40,063 nt of DNA. Source: Flavobacteriaceae bacterium (lineage in GTDB: Bacteria > Bacteroidota > Bacteroidia > Flavobacteriales > Flavobacteriaceae). This document shows positions 18,467-27,468 of this stretch, one piece after another. The stretch spans positions 1 to 40,063 of the forward strand of contig JAOXRU010000345.1 of assembly GCA_025800395.1 (NCBI GenBank), in the 5' to 3' direction. Each line of letters starts with the position of its first letter. Within the stretch, counting starts at the first letter, position 1. The notes beneath the pieces are model-generated. The model worked only from the letters and a program-made list of their open reading frames with translations. It made no database searches and was not told where the DNA came from. The translations under genes were made by a program, and so were the position numbers.

Positions 18467-18942
18467 ATAGTTAGTGCTTTGTCCAGTATTTTTTTGACAA
18501 AAACTGGCTAGTGTTTGTACTATAAAGATACAATTATAATACAATTGGAAGGCATATATACAAAAGTTGTTTTGGAATGGAGGGCTGTATTGGTGCACCA
18601 AGAAAAAAAATACCTCTAAGACAGGCTATTGTTTTTTTAGCTATAGAAAAATATATGCCTTAGTTACTTTTTTGGCTGGTCTATATACTTTTAAATATAT
18701 GGAATTGATTGTTGTTTTTGCGGTTTTCGATCGGTATATGTGCCTATGGTATTTATAGATATCCTACCGCAAAAAGTACCATTGTACTGCAAAAGAATAT
18801 ATACAACATATCGTTTAGGTTTGACATACATGAGTACGCAATTTCGCAACAAAAATAAGATAATTCTTACAAATTGTAATTTATTGTTGTTACTTTGGGA
18901 TATCATTTTCGTTGCATAGCGACGATATAAAAAGTAGAAATC
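18467..18942. other. 476-bp divergent intergenic region with an inverted repeat
   Basis: No credible gene. Contains the inverted repeat TTTTTGCGGT (18715-18724) and ACCGCAAAAA (18766-18775), a perfect 10-bp match 41 bp apart, and many runs of A or T. Promoters for the two divergent genes must lie here; I find no full TTTG / TAnnTTTG pair. Confidence 0.5.
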
Positions 18943-19686
18943 ATGAAATTTAATTCCTCGAATCGTATCGAAAACAAATTGGCGAGATACAAGCGATTTG
19001 CGCAGAAGCTGCAGAAGTTAGAAAGTTTTCAGCCCACGGATTCTCAGCGAACAGTGGCACATTTTCTATCGGTAATTGGGCAAGGTATATCCGATCATAA
19101 AGCCTTGCAGGATGCCGAAACCCAAAAAGAGGGTTTGGTAGATAAGCGTCTGAAGATGTACAATAGCAATTCGGATTCGCTGATGAAGCGTTTGACCTTG
19201 ATCAACAAGCAGCTCAACAGTAGTTCGCAAGACTTGGGAGAGACGGCGGTGAAGGTGCAAAAGACCATACGTCGTATGCGAGGGCCACAACACAAGGTCT
19301 TGGCCGCTACAGTTTCTAAGGAAGCTACGCCTACTGAGGACAAAACGGCCAAGGAGCCAGCAAAAAAGAAGCAACATTTAACCACTTATGACATTCGGTT
19401 GATGGATTTGGATCATATCACCCGTTTGTGCAATAGTCTTGGTGCAAATTACAATCCTGCCAACCAATGGATTACCGTGTCGGGTTTAGAAGCGCTTTAT
19501 CGTGCCTTGGAGAATGTGAATATGGAAACCGAAGCACAAAAGGAGGTTTTCAAGAAATTGCGTTTGAAGCGCAGCCGCAGTCTGGATGAAATGAAAGAGA
19601 TTGGGAAAGGCATCAAAGATTTGTTGATTTCTCAGTACAAAAACCAAGCGGAGGTGATGCAGTTGGTAGAAGATTTTGTGTTGTAA
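18943..19686 (+). CDS. Cytoplasmic helical protein, unrecognised
   Basis: 247 residues without signal peptide or membrane segment. The N-terminal 115 residues are predicted helical and coiled-coil-like, rich in Gln, Lys and Leu. A low-complexity Lys/Glu/Ala/Pro/Thr linker follows at about 120-145. The C-terminal 100 residues (from TTYDIRLMDLDHITRLC) include a stretch resembling a compact alpha/beta piece (NPANQWITVSGLEALYRAL) and end in further helices. I do not recognise the family. It stands between divergent promoters upstream and a secreted-protein gene 92 bp downstream, with no partner that suggests a role. The real start is well supported by the ATG at 18943 preceded by an in-frame stop. 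Confidence 0.7.
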   Translation: MKFNSSNRIENKLARYKRFAQKLQKLESFQPTDSQRTVAHFLSVIGQGISDHKALQDAETQKEGLVDKRLKMYNSNSDSLMKRLTLINKQLNSSSQDLGETAVKVQKTIRRMRGPQHKVLAATVSKEATPTEDKTAKEPAKKKQHLTTYDIRLMDLDHITRLCNSLGANYNPANQWITVSGLEALYRALENVNMETEAQKEVFKKLRLKRSRSLDEMKEIGKGIKDLLISQYKNQAEVMQLVEDFVL

Positions 19687-19705
19687 ACAAGAAATATAGT
19701 TCAAA

Positions 19706-19757
19706 CCCAGAGGGCGCTAAGGTAGTGAGAATTAAGTAGGGCGTTTTCTCTGGGCTT
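19706..19757 (+). terminator. Possible weak hairpin between two genes
   Basis: CCCAGAG at 19706-19712 pairs with CTCTGGG at 19748-19754, followed by CTTTGG. The 35-nt loop and lack of a long T run make this a weak terminator or attenuator candidate. Confidence 0.3.
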
Positions 19758-19778
19758 TGGCTTTATCTACTTATAGGC

Positions 19779-20858
19779 ATGAAGCAGCTCATGATTTGTA
19801 TATTGGTTTTTTGGACTTGCCAAATAGGTGCGCAAGAGCAAGAAGTATTTGACCAGGAGATGCTAGAATTTTACAAGGCATTGCTCTATGGTACCACCAA
19901 GGATGTATTTGCAACTCAAGAGCTGTACACTAGCATAGACAGCAGCTATCGTTTGGCATGGGAGAACGATTCTCCCAAGCGCGGTCAGTTGCAGCAATCT
20001 CTAGATAGTTTGATACAGCACTCCAGCGCAAAGGTCGAGGCGGGTAGTTTTGGCTCTTGGGTGGTGAAGCTCGAGTCGGAGTTTCCCTTTGCAGAGAGCG
20101 GCAACGCTTTGATGGATATGTTGCATGTGCGCATCAGCGATTCTAGGCTTTACGATTTGCAAGGAAAAGAGAAGGAAGTACAGCGAGAAGGTTTTTTGGG
20201 CTTTGGAAGTAGCTTTCAAACGGGCATAGCGCATGGCGAGAGTTACCACAAGACCAAGAGAACCCTAAATGCTAGCTTTCCAATAAAAGATACCAAGGAC
20301 AGCAAGGGGATCACTGGTAACTTGTATTTCCTTGTTGGTTTTGTTACCAATTATCTTTGGGTAAGAATAGGGCCCGAAGACAAGGGAAAGACGTTACGTA
20401 TGGGCAATTATGAGATAGATGTTGTGGATTTGTTTGACAATAAGCTGGTGTTGAATTTGGATAATTTGCCAGAAGATGTGGAATTGCAGTTTGTAAATCT
20501 GAATGCGGAAGGAGAAAGGATATCTCCTATGTCGCAACTCGAATTGGAGCAGTTGAAAATCAAAGACAGTAGTATATCGGTCGATGCTACAGCCAGATTT
20601 GAGGGATCTCAGACAGTATATAGTGCTATTTATCATTGGCAAGTAGCCAATAAGGGAGCGAGTTTCGAAGCATTTGAAGCAGCATTTCAAGCCCCTTTGT
20701 CTTCTGTATTGGGGAGCAAAAAGCCCATCGAAGATCTCAAAAAAGTGTTGGGTAGTCCGTATCGACTATACCAATGTGCAGGTGCCATTGAGAATTTTTA
20801 TTTATATATGCCTATTCTTGGAATCGAAAAGCGTTTTAAAAAAGAAATTGGGCCATAG
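19779..20858 (+). CDS. Secreted protein of unknown function
   Basis: 359 residues with a signal peptide (MKQLMICILVFWTCQIGAQ). The mature part has an N-terminal helical section (to about 85) and then mostly beta-type sequence, with two paired segments (SGNALMDMLHVRISDSRLY and LVGFVTNYLWVRIGPEDKGK). No transmembrane helix after the signal, no lipobox, no catalytic motif I recognise. It has a strong terminator 60 bp downstream and is probably transcribed alone or after the unrecognised gene before it. Periplasmic or surface location is inferred from the signal only. Confidence 0.7.
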   Translation: MKQLMICILVFWTCQIGAQEQEVFDQEMLEFYKALLYGTTKDVFATQELYTSIDSSYRLAWENDSPKRGQLQQSLDSLIQHSSAKVEAGSFGSWVVKLESEFPFAESGNALMDMLHVRISDSRLYDLQGKEKEVQREGFLGFGSSFQTGIAHGESYHKTKRTLNASFPIKDTKDSKGITGNLYFLVGFVTNYLWVRIGPEDKGKTLRMGNYEIDVVDLFDNKLVLNLDNLPEDVELQFVNLNAEGERISPMSQLELEQLKIKDSSISVDATARFEGSQTVYSAIYHWQVANKGASFEAFEAAFQAPLSSVLGSKKPIEDLKKVLGSPYRLYQCAGAIENFYLYMPILGIEKRFKKEIGP

Positions 20859-20917
20859 CCCAGAAATACTAGGCTATGGGTTTAAAAGAATATATAGAAC
20901 AAGGAAATTAACAAAGG

Positions 20918-20944
20918 GGGGCGTATCCCATACGCCCCTTTTTT
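20918..20944 (+). terminator. Strong Rho-independent terminator
   Basis: GGGGCGTAT, loop CCC, ATACGCCCC: a perfect 9-bp GC-rich stem followed by six T residues. Ends the transcript of the secreted-protein gene at 19779-20858. Confidence 0.92.
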
Positions 20945-21244
20945 GTGCTCCAGAATGCGGAAGTTTATTGCAGAATATCGGCTATGCAATTCTAGGGTTT
21001 TATTGGAGGTCTCTAAAAGTTCCTAGCTGTTAGCCCCACTTGCATCGACGATATTTGGTATGATATTCCTACCGATACGAAAAAGAAGTAATAGGGAGCG
21101 GTTTTTGAAGTGCATTTGCTATATCCCTCTTCCATGTATAGGGAGCGGCTTAGAGAAAATGATTACATTTGTAAGGATTAATAGCAACCATACTATTTTT
21201 TAGCAAATAGTACAATCCTTCCGAATGGAATTTCGGGCATTGAG
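20945..21244. other. 300-bp intergenic region upstream of the phosphatase gene
   Basis: No gene supported. It contains an 11-bp direct repeat ATAGGGAGCGG at 21091-21101 and 21138-21148, 47 bp apart, upstream of the candidate promoter box at 21164. These could be regulator sites, but two short copies may be chance. Confidence 0.4.
21164..21171 (+). promoter_or_regulatory. Candidate -7 box for the tyrosine phosphatase gene
   Basis: TACATTTG fits TAnnTTTG and would start transcription near 21178, giving a leader of about 67 nt. No TTTG element is found at the right distance upstream, so the call rests on one box. Confidence 0.45.
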
Positions 21245-21988
21245 ATGTTTCAAATATTTAGAAAAAAGATCTATTTGGTAGACCAGTTGCCGGGTTTTGT
21301 GGATATACACAACCACATACTTCCGGGCATAGACGATGGTGCTCGCCATTTGCAGCAAAGCATAGAACTGCTTTGGGAGATGCAGGGTTTTGGGGTAAAA
21401 AAATGTATATGCACTCCACATATCATGGGGGAGATACACCCCAATACGCCCAAGACTATCTACGATGCCCATCAGCTAGTGCAAGACGAGATACTCCGAC
21501 ACGAGGGCTTGCATTTGATGCAATTGGATGCCGCAGCAGAGCATATGATAGACGATATGTTCGAAACGATATTGGAAAAGGAGCATATCATGCCATTGCA
21601 CAAAGATTATTTGCTGGTAGAGATGTCGTATTTACACCCTTCTATCAATTTTGAAGAAATGGTGTATGCCATCAGTACCAAGGATTATATACCGATATTG
21701 GCACATCCCGAGCGTTATTCGTATTTGCGTCACAAGCCACAGCTTATCCCACATTATAAGAGTTTGGGCGTACAGATGCAGCTCAATTTGCTTTCCTTGG
21801 GGGAGTACTACGGCAGCAGTATACAAAAAACAGCCTTCTCCCTGATGGAAGAAGGCCAAATAGATTATTTTGGATCGGATGTGCACAATATGCGGCAACT
21901 CGGTAAGCTAAAGGAGGTGGTTTTAAAACCAAAATCTGTAGAACTTATCCGTCCGATAATCGATCGTACTATCGAAACTTTTTGCTAG
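21245..21988 (+). CDS. PHP-type protein tyrosine phosphatase, CpsB/YwqE family
   Basis: 247 residues, cytoplasmic, metal-dependent tyrosine phosphatase expected to dephosphorylate the BY-kinase encoded opposite. PHP metal-binding motifs are complete: DIHNHILPGIDDG at 20-32 (H22, H24, D30), CTPHIMGE near 58-65, ILAHPERY near 156, and GSDVHN near 217. Size is typical of CpsB/CapC. Its stop codon lies inside the 3' end of the convergent kinase gene (20 bp shared). Unlike in Streptococcus, where cpsB and kinase genes are co-directional, here it is transcribed towards the kinase from its own promoter region. Confidence 0.9.
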   Translation: MFQIFRKKIYLVDQLPGFVDIHNHILPGIDDGARHLQQSIELLWEMQGFGVKKCICTPHIMGEIHPNTPKTIYDAHQLVQDEILRHEGLHLMQLDAAAEHMIDDMFETILEKEHIMPLHKDYLLVEMSYLHPSINFEEMVYAISTKDYIPILAHPERYSYLRHKPQLIPHYKSLGVQMQLNLLSLGEYYGSSIQKTAFSLMEEGQIDYFGSDVHNMRQLGKLKEVVLKPKSVELIRPIIDRTIETFC

Positions 21989-24380
21989 GAATCCATTTTT
22001 TTACATACTTCCATTTGGAAGATTTTTTCTGTCCATATCCATATCCATAGCCATATTTGCCGCCATATCCTAGATCGTTGCTTTTTACATTGTTTACCAC
22101 GAAGGTGAGCCCGTTTATTTTGCCATCTTGTTCGAGGCTCAAGGGGTATTCTATCACGCGCTTTTCGGTAACTCCAGCACGACACACATAGATGAGGTGA
22201 TCGGCATGTTTGGACATCAATTGGGTATCGGTTACTATCATCAATGGCGCCGTATCCACAACCACATAGTCATAGTTTTTGCTAGCAAATTCCAACAATT
22301 CTCCTAGACGGTCGCTCATAGCCAATTCGGAAGGATTGGGAGGTATTTTTCCACTATAGATCACATCTATATTGTGTCCGTCCATGTCTTTTTGGTTGAT
22401 AATCTCTTCTTTTTTCACCTTGGCATTGTGCAAAAAGTCGGTAAGCCCTAGTCCGGCGTGTTTGAGACGTTCGGCACCAGTTACAAACTCTTTTTTGCTA
22501 AGGAAGGTAAACATCTTGGGGTTGCGAATATCTGCACCAATCAGGAGCACCTTTTTGTTGGTATTGGCAAAAATTATCGCCAGATTACTTGCAATAAATG
22601 TTTTTCCTTCACCAGAGACGCTACTACTTACAAACACCACATTGTTGGGATGCTCTTTGGTTTTGTTGGTTTTTATCAAAAAGTCGAGGTTGGTACGCAG
22701 TATTCTAAAGGATTCTGCGAGCACGGATCTATCGTTTTTGAGGATAACAGCATTGGCATCTTTTCCATTGCCAACTTTTGGGATTTCTGCCAATATCGGT
22801 TGGTTGGCAACCAATTTTTCCAATTGCAGTTTATTGTGAATTTTGTCATCTATAAGATAATAGGCGTATATCACACTAAATGGAATGATAAAACCGATCA
22901 CCAATGCAGCCAAGAAGCTCATAGACTTGCTCGGAGCCACTGGCAATTCGGACAGACCATGTGCCGCTTCTACCAGTTTGGATTTTGGCGCTGTAGAAGC
23001 AAGGGTGATACCCGATTGCTCTCGTTTTTCCATGAGGTAGAGATACAAGGCTTCTATAGTTCCCTGTTTTCTGGTAATATCTTTGAGTTGTTTTTCGTAT
23101 TTCGGTGCCCCGTATATTCTACTATTTATGCGGGCTTGTCTACCACGAAGGCTGTTGAGTTGTATATTTAAGTTCTCGGTGGTACTACTCAAGCTAGAGC
23201 GCATATTTTCTCGTATACCGTCGATTTGCTGGTTGAGTTGCAAGATCATGGGGTTTTGCGCATTCATGGTTTTGAGCATGCGATCGCGTTCTAGGACCAA
23301 TTCGTTGAATTTGCTTGCTGCGCTATTTACCGAAGCATCATTTAGTCCTATATTGGAAGGCATTACCTCATATTTGCCCTGGTCGTCTACCAAATCGCGC
23401 ATGGCATTAGCAATACTCAATTGGGTGTTTACGTTATTGATTTGGTCTTCGTTTGCCGAGCCCACAGTGAGGTTCATACTCGCTTCCGAAGCAATATCGG
23501 TAATGCGGTTTTTGGTACGAAAATCCTGTGCAGTTTGGTCTACATTAGACAAGTCGCCTGCTATTTCGGAAATTCGATCGTTGATAAAGTTAATCGTGCG
23601 ATCCGAAATTTCTTTTTTGGACGAGATGGCATTATCGTTATACACCTTTATGAGCGTATTGAGTACATCCTTTGCTCTTACAAGGCTAGCATCTCTCAGG
23701 CCGAGATTGATGATGCTTGAGTTTTTGGCAGCTTGGGCCACGGTAACTTTGCGTTTGAAAGCCTGAGCCACACGTTCTACCGGTGCCAAGGATACCATGA
23801 GCTTGGTGCCCTTGTGGTTTTTGATGGTCTTGGCATCTCTGGGCGTAATGATGATGCCACCCACCTTGGTGTCTACCTTGTTTCCAAAAGTATACATCTT
23901 CATTTTTTCGTCCTCCTGGTTGCTAAAGCCAAAAGTAGACTCCGATAGGATCTGTATATAAAAACTCCCTTGGGAGTTGTAAATGATAGAATCCGGTTCG
24001 ATAAAATTGAGTTTTACCGGTTCGTTTTTATAAAGATCCAAAGCCGATATACGTCCCACACGACGATAGTTGATGTGGAGCTTGAGGTCTTTTACCACGT
24101 CCATAAAATTGGAAAGCGATTTGATGATTTCCAATTCGTCTTCCACATTGGTTTTGGTGCTTCCCAAAAAATCAATTTCTTCGAGTATGGCCAGTTCCGA
24201 GGATTTGGATTTTTCTTCCAAAATTTGAATTTTGGCATTGGCTGCATATTGTGGTGTAGTATATCGCAAATAGATATAGGATACAATCAGAGCAAGCACC
24301 ATAGAAATCGCAAACCAATACCAGTACTTGATATAGTCTTTGATGATTTCTTTGAGGTTGAGATCGTTATTTTTGTTCAT
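21969..24380 (-). CDS. wzc: Polysaccharide co-polymerase / tyrosine autokinase (BY-kinase)
   Basis: 803 residues, inner-membrane Wzc-type protein. Wzz domain with a first transmembrane helix at about 17-37, long coiled-coil periplasmic region, a second helix at about 485-510, then a cytoplasmic kinase domain. Walker A is SGEGKT with K593; Walker A' is VLLIGADIRNP; Walker B is VVVDTAPL. The C-terminus carries the Tyr/Gly cluster GYGGKYGYGYGYGQKK, the expected autophosphorylation sites. Controls chain length and export of a polysaccharide together with the Wza-like lipoprotein 18 bp upstream. Last gene of the epimerase-wza-wzc operon. Confidence 0.93.
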   Translation of the reverse strand: MNKNNDLNLKEIIKDYIKYWYWFAISMVLALIVSYIYLRYTTPQYAANAKIQILEEKSKSSELAILEEIDFLGSTKTNVEDELEIIKSLSNFMDVVKDLKLHINYRRVGRISALDLYKNEPVKLNFIEPDSIIYNSQGSFYIQILSESTFGFSNQEDEKMKMYTFGNKVDTKVGGIIITPRDAKTIKNHKGTKLMVSLAPVERVAQAFKRKVTVAQAAKNSSIINLGLRDASLVRAKDVLNTLIKVYNDNAISSKKEISDRTINFINDRISEIAGDLSNVDQTAQDFRTKNRITDIASEASMNLTVGSANEDQINNVNTQLSIANAMRDLVDDQGKYEVMPSNIGLNDASVNSAASKFNELVLERDRMLKTMNAQNPMILQLNQQIDGIRENMRSSLSSTTENLNIQLNSLRGRQARINSRIYGAPKYEKQLKDITRKQGTIEALYLYLMEKREQSGITLASTAPKSKLVEAAHGLSELPVAPSKSMSFLAALVIGFIIPFSVIYAYYLIDDKIHNKLQLEKLVANQPILAEIPKVGNGKDANAVILKNDRSVLAESFRILRTNLDFLIKTNKTKEHPNNVVFVSSSVSGEGKTFIASNLAIIFANTNKKVLLIGADIRNPKMFTFLSKKEFVTGAERLKHAGLGLTDFLHNAKVKKEEIINQKDMDGHNIDVIYSGKIPPNPSELAMSDRLGELLEFASKNYDYVVVDTAPLMIVTDTQLMSKHADHLIYVCRAGVTEKRVIEYPLSLEQDGKINGLTFVVNNVKSNDLGYGGKYGYGYGYGQKKSSKWKYVKKWIPSKKFR

Positions 24381-24398
24381 TTCTTTTTTAGCTACAAT

Positions 24399-25172
24399 TT
24401 AGTTTCTCGATATCAGTACCACAGCAGAGGTGATCAACACCGAAAGAATAGATACAGCTATAGACAAACGATTGTCTATAGAGGCCGAAGCCACAGCAGA
24501 TTTGTTTGGTTCTATGTACACGATATCGTTTTGCGTAAGATAGAATACCGGAGAGTTGAAAGCCTCCTTGGAAGTCAGGTCTATTTTGGTATATACTTTG
24601 GTACCTTCAAAATCGCGAATTACCATTATATTGTTTCGTTTTCCCTTTAGGGTAAGATCCCCTGCCATACCGATGGCTTCCAAGATAGATATACGCTCTC
24701 CGTTTACCGGATACGCACCAGGGCGGTTTACCTCTCCCAAGATGGTAACACTAAAGTTTTTGATACGAATGTTTACAATAGGATCTTTAAAGTGTGTGAG
24801 GAGTTTGTCGTGCATGTTTTTTTTTGCCTCTTCTATAGACAAGCCAGCCAACTTTATCTTCCCCAAAACCGGATAATCGATTTCTCCATTCTTGTCGATA
24901 AGGTAATCTACGCTGGCACCACCACCATTTCTAGAAGAGCGAGTGAGGTTGAAATTTCGCGTAGCTTCCATGTCCATCACCGATATATGAATATCGACAA
25001 TGTCATCTACCTTTAGTTTGGGTACATAAGTATCTGTATTTACTACAGTTTCAAAATCTTTGGCATCCTGAAAATATACAACTTCTTTTCTAGAGCCGCA
25101 AGAAGCAACACTTGCTACCAAAACAAGCAGTAGCAAGGTTTTAGTCCAGTTCAATTGTTTAAAAAACTTCAT
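24399..25172 (-). CDS. wza: Polysaccharide export outer-membrane lipoprotein, Wza-like
   Basis: 257 residues: signal peptide with lipobox ending at C25 (LVASVASC), then a polysaccharide export (Poly_export) domain around 45-130 (LKVDDIVDIHISVMD ... IDYPVLGKIKLAGLS) and an SLBB segment (VTILGEVNRPGAYPV). A C-terminal hydrophobic helix (SIAVSILSVLITSAVVLI) replaces the amphipathic helix of E. coli Wza; this short architecture is common in Bacteroidota. Forms the outer-membrane export channel for the polysaccharide handled by the kinase gene that follows. Second gene of the operon, 30 bp after the epimerase. Confidence 0.92.
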   Translation of the reverse strand: MKFFKQLNWTKTLLLLVLVASVASCGSRKEVVYFQDAKDFETVVNTDTYVPKLKVDDIVDIHISVMDMEATRNFNLTRSSRNGGGASVDYLIDKNGEIDYPVLGKIKLAGLSIEEAKKNMHDKLLTHFKDPIVNIRIKNFSVTILGEVNRPGAYPVNGERISILEAIGMAGDLTLKGKRNNIMVIRDFEGTKVYTKIDLTSKEAFNSPVFYLTQNDIVYIEPNKSAVASASIDNRLSIAVSILSVLITSAVVLISRN

Positions 25173-25202
25173 TATTTACTATTAATCTAAAAAGTGGTTT
25201 AA

Positions 25203-27131
25203 TTAATTCTGTGAAATATTCTCGGTATCTACCGATATTTCTTCGTCTTTAGCTTGGTCGTATTTCTCAAAAATCGAGTTTTTAGATACAAACTCCGGTA
25301 CAATCACTTTCATGAGTTTTACCATATCGTTGCTGAAGAACATATTGTTCACGGTTAGTTCCTCGATTTGAGATTTGATAGTTGCAAAATCCATTTCTCT
25401 GGTTTTGCTTATCATTATTTTTTTGTGGTGCGTAGGCAAGGTGTTCTCTCCGTTGGCCAACAATTCTTCGTAGAGTTTTTCTCCTGGTCTTAGTCCCGTT
25501 ATTTTTATGTCAATATCTGTAGGGTATTGCAATCCGGAGAGGCGAATCATGTTTTTTGCCAGATCGAATATTTTTACCGATTCTCCCATATCAAATATAA
25601 AAATTTCTCCACCTTGTCCCATGGCTCCAGCCTCTAGTACAAGCTGTGATGCCTCTGGTATGGTCATAAAATATCGGGTAACCTCCTTGTCGGTAACCGT
25701 TAGCGGACCACCATTTTCAATTTGTTTTTTAAACAAAGGAATTACAGATCCGTTCGATCCCAATACGTTGCCAAATCGGGTAGTGATAAACTTGGTTTTG
25801 TTTTTTTGTTGCAAACAGCTCACGTATATTTCTGCAATACGCTTAGAGGCGCCCATCACATTGGTAGGGTTTACCGCCTTGTCTGTAGAAATAAGTACAA
25901 ACTTTTTTACATGGTGCTCTACTGCCAAATCTGCCATGTTTTTGGTGCCCCCAATATTTATTTTGATCGCTTCGTAGGAGTTGTACTCCATTAGTGGCAC
26001 ATGCTTGTATGCCGCAGCATGAAATACCAAGTTGGGTTTGTATTCGTTGAAGAGATAGTTCATGCGATTTTTGTCGCGCACATCACTCACGATAGGAATA
26101 AAATTGTAAAAATTATTTTGTTTGAGCTCCTGTTGCAAATCATACAAAGCAGATTCTGCCTGATCGATAACCACCAAAGACTTATAGTCGTATTGGGCAA
26201 TCTGTCTTACGATTTCACTACCGATAGAGCCCGCCCCGCCTGTTACAAAAATGACTTGGTTGCGAACCTCATTGGCAATATTGTCTGTTTTTAGAGATAT
26301 AGGCGTACGATCCAGCAAATCCTCGATCTGCACATTCTTTATCTGCGACAATTGCAGCTCTCCGTTGATCCAATCATCTACCGGAGGAACAATTTTCACT
26401 TTCAATGGGAGGATTACCAACTCTTGCACCAATTCGCGCAAGCGCTTGCGTTCTATATCCTGTATCGAAAAGATCACATCCTCTACCATGTATTTGTCTA
26501 CAAACTCATGATTGAGCACCTTGGGGCTAAATACCGGCACCCCATTGATGCGTTTACCTACCTTGCGCAAATCCCGATCTATATAACCCACTACAGCGAT
26601 TTTGTTGGTACTGCTCATGATGGCGTTGTAAGTAATTATACCCGATTTTCCAGCACCGTAGATCAAAATATTCTTGTGCCTGGTATCGTCATTCACTATA
26701 GCATGATAAAAGTACTTGAAGAAATAACGAGAAGCCGTCATAAACATAAAAGTAACCATACTATTGATAACGATAATCGAAATAGGAATCGTAAAATTAT
26801 CTACCAATTGATACTCTCTATTCACCATTACCAAAGTGATGGTAACGATACTAGAGAGGCAAATCGCATTAAAAATGTTGTATACATCTCTAATCCCTGT
26901 ATGGCGCACCACACCTTTGTAAGATCCGATGATAAGAAAACTAAACAAATGAATCCCCACTACCAGAGGTAGCTGAAACAACAATGCCTGACGGTCGAAG
27001 TTGAGACTCAAATTAAACCGAACTATATAGGAAATGATAAAACTAAACCCTACAATGCCGAGATCTATAAATAAAACAACCCACTTGGAGGCATGCTGGT
27101 GCAATTTGTTGTATAAGTAGTTTTGTATCAT
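25203..27131 (-). CDS. Membrane nucleotide-sugar epimerase/dehydratase (FlaA1/CapD/WbpM-like)
   Basis: 642 residues. Four N-terminal transmembrane helices (about 15-135), a CoA-binding-like Rossmann domain with IYGAGKSG at 158-164, and a C-terminal extended SDR domain with VTGGAGSIGSEI at 296-307. The active-site region reads STDKAVNPTNVMGASKR, so the usual Tyr of YxxxK is Met, as in WbpM/FlaA1 dehydratases. Probably makes a UDP-4-keto-6-deoxy-HexNAc precursor for surface polysaccharide. First gene of the minus-strand operon with wza and wzc. The exact product (4,6-dehydratase or C5-epimerising) cannot be decided. Confidence 0.92.
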   Translation of the reverse strand: MIQNYLYNKLHQHASKWVVLFIDLGIVGFSFIISYIVRFNLSLNFDRQALLFQLPLVVGIHLFSFLIIGSYKGVVRHTGIRDVYNIFNAICLSSIVTITLVMVNREYQLVDNFTIPISIIVINSMVTFMFMTASRYFFKYFYHAIVNDDTRHKNILIYGAGKSGIITYNAIMSSTNKIAVVGYIDRDLRKVGKRINGVPVFSPKVLNHEFVDKYMVEDVIFSIQDIERKRLRELVQELVILPLKVKIVPPVDDWINGELQLSQIKNVQIEDLLDRTPISLKTDNIANEVRNQVIFVTGGAGSIGSEIVRQIAQYDYKSLVVIDQAESALYDLQQELKQNNFYNFIPIVSDVRDKNRMNYLFNEYKPNLVFHAAAYKHVPLMEYNSYEAIKINIGGTKNMADLAVEHHVKKFVLISTDKAVNPTNVMGASKRIAEIYVSCLQQKNKTKFITTRFGNVLGSNGSVIPLFKKQIENGGPLTVTDKEVTRYFMTIPEASQLVLEAGAMGQGGEIFIFDMGESVKIFDLAKNMIRLSGLQYPTDIDIKITGLRPGEKLYEELLANGENTLPTHHKKIMISKTREMDFATIKSQIEELTVNNMFFSNDMVKLMKVIVPEFVSKNSIFEKYDQAKDEEISVDTENISQN

Positions 27132-27180
27132 ACTTGGATTTGTGAGGTTAAACTAGAGGTTATATGCTATTCTACGTTTT

Positions 27181-27198
27181 CAAATGTATACAAATGTA
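27181..27198 (-). promoter_or_regulatory. Tandem -7 boxes for the epimerase-wza-wzc operon
   Basis: Read on the minus strand, TACATTTG occurs twice, at 27198-27191 and 27188-27181, 10 bp apart. Both match TAnnTTTG and would give leaders of roughly 40-50 nt. I do not see a clear TTTG element 19 bp upstream of either. Confidence 0.5.
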
Positions 27199-27396
27199 AA
27201 AGACCGAAAAATTGTATTAGATGAAAGCATACCTAATGTCGGTTAACTACTCTATTATAACTACATTGGCCAGAGAAATAGCGAAAATCTCTTCTGATTC
27301 TCTTATTTTTATGTGCATCACTTCCATATCTGCTGTATTGAATTCCAGAAAATTAGCCCCTTTTTATTCGATGGATAGAGAGACATTTGAATGCCA
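27199..27396. other. Intergenic, no gene supported
   Basis: AT-rich stretch upstream of the epimerase promoter. A 60-codon plus-strand frame at 27221-27403 has no recognisable family or start context and is not called. Confidence 0.4.
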
Positions 27397-27462
27397 ACAG
27401 TAAAAGAAGATTATGGTCTGGCTATCCATCCTAGTCGATAGCTGTTTCTAGTCTTTTACTGT
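27397..27462. repeat. Inverted repeat ACAGTAAAAGA / TCTTTTACTGT
   Basis: Perfect 11-bp arms at 27397-27407 and 27452-27462 around a 44-bp loop. It lies directly against repeat D copy 2 and may be part of the same mobile unit. Confidence 0.6.
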
Positions 27463-27468
27463 AGATTT

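Noticed and set aside
20674-21033. Plus-strand frame overlapping the end of the secreted-protein gene
   Set aside because: Runs through the strong terminator at 20918-20944 and has no recognisable sequence.
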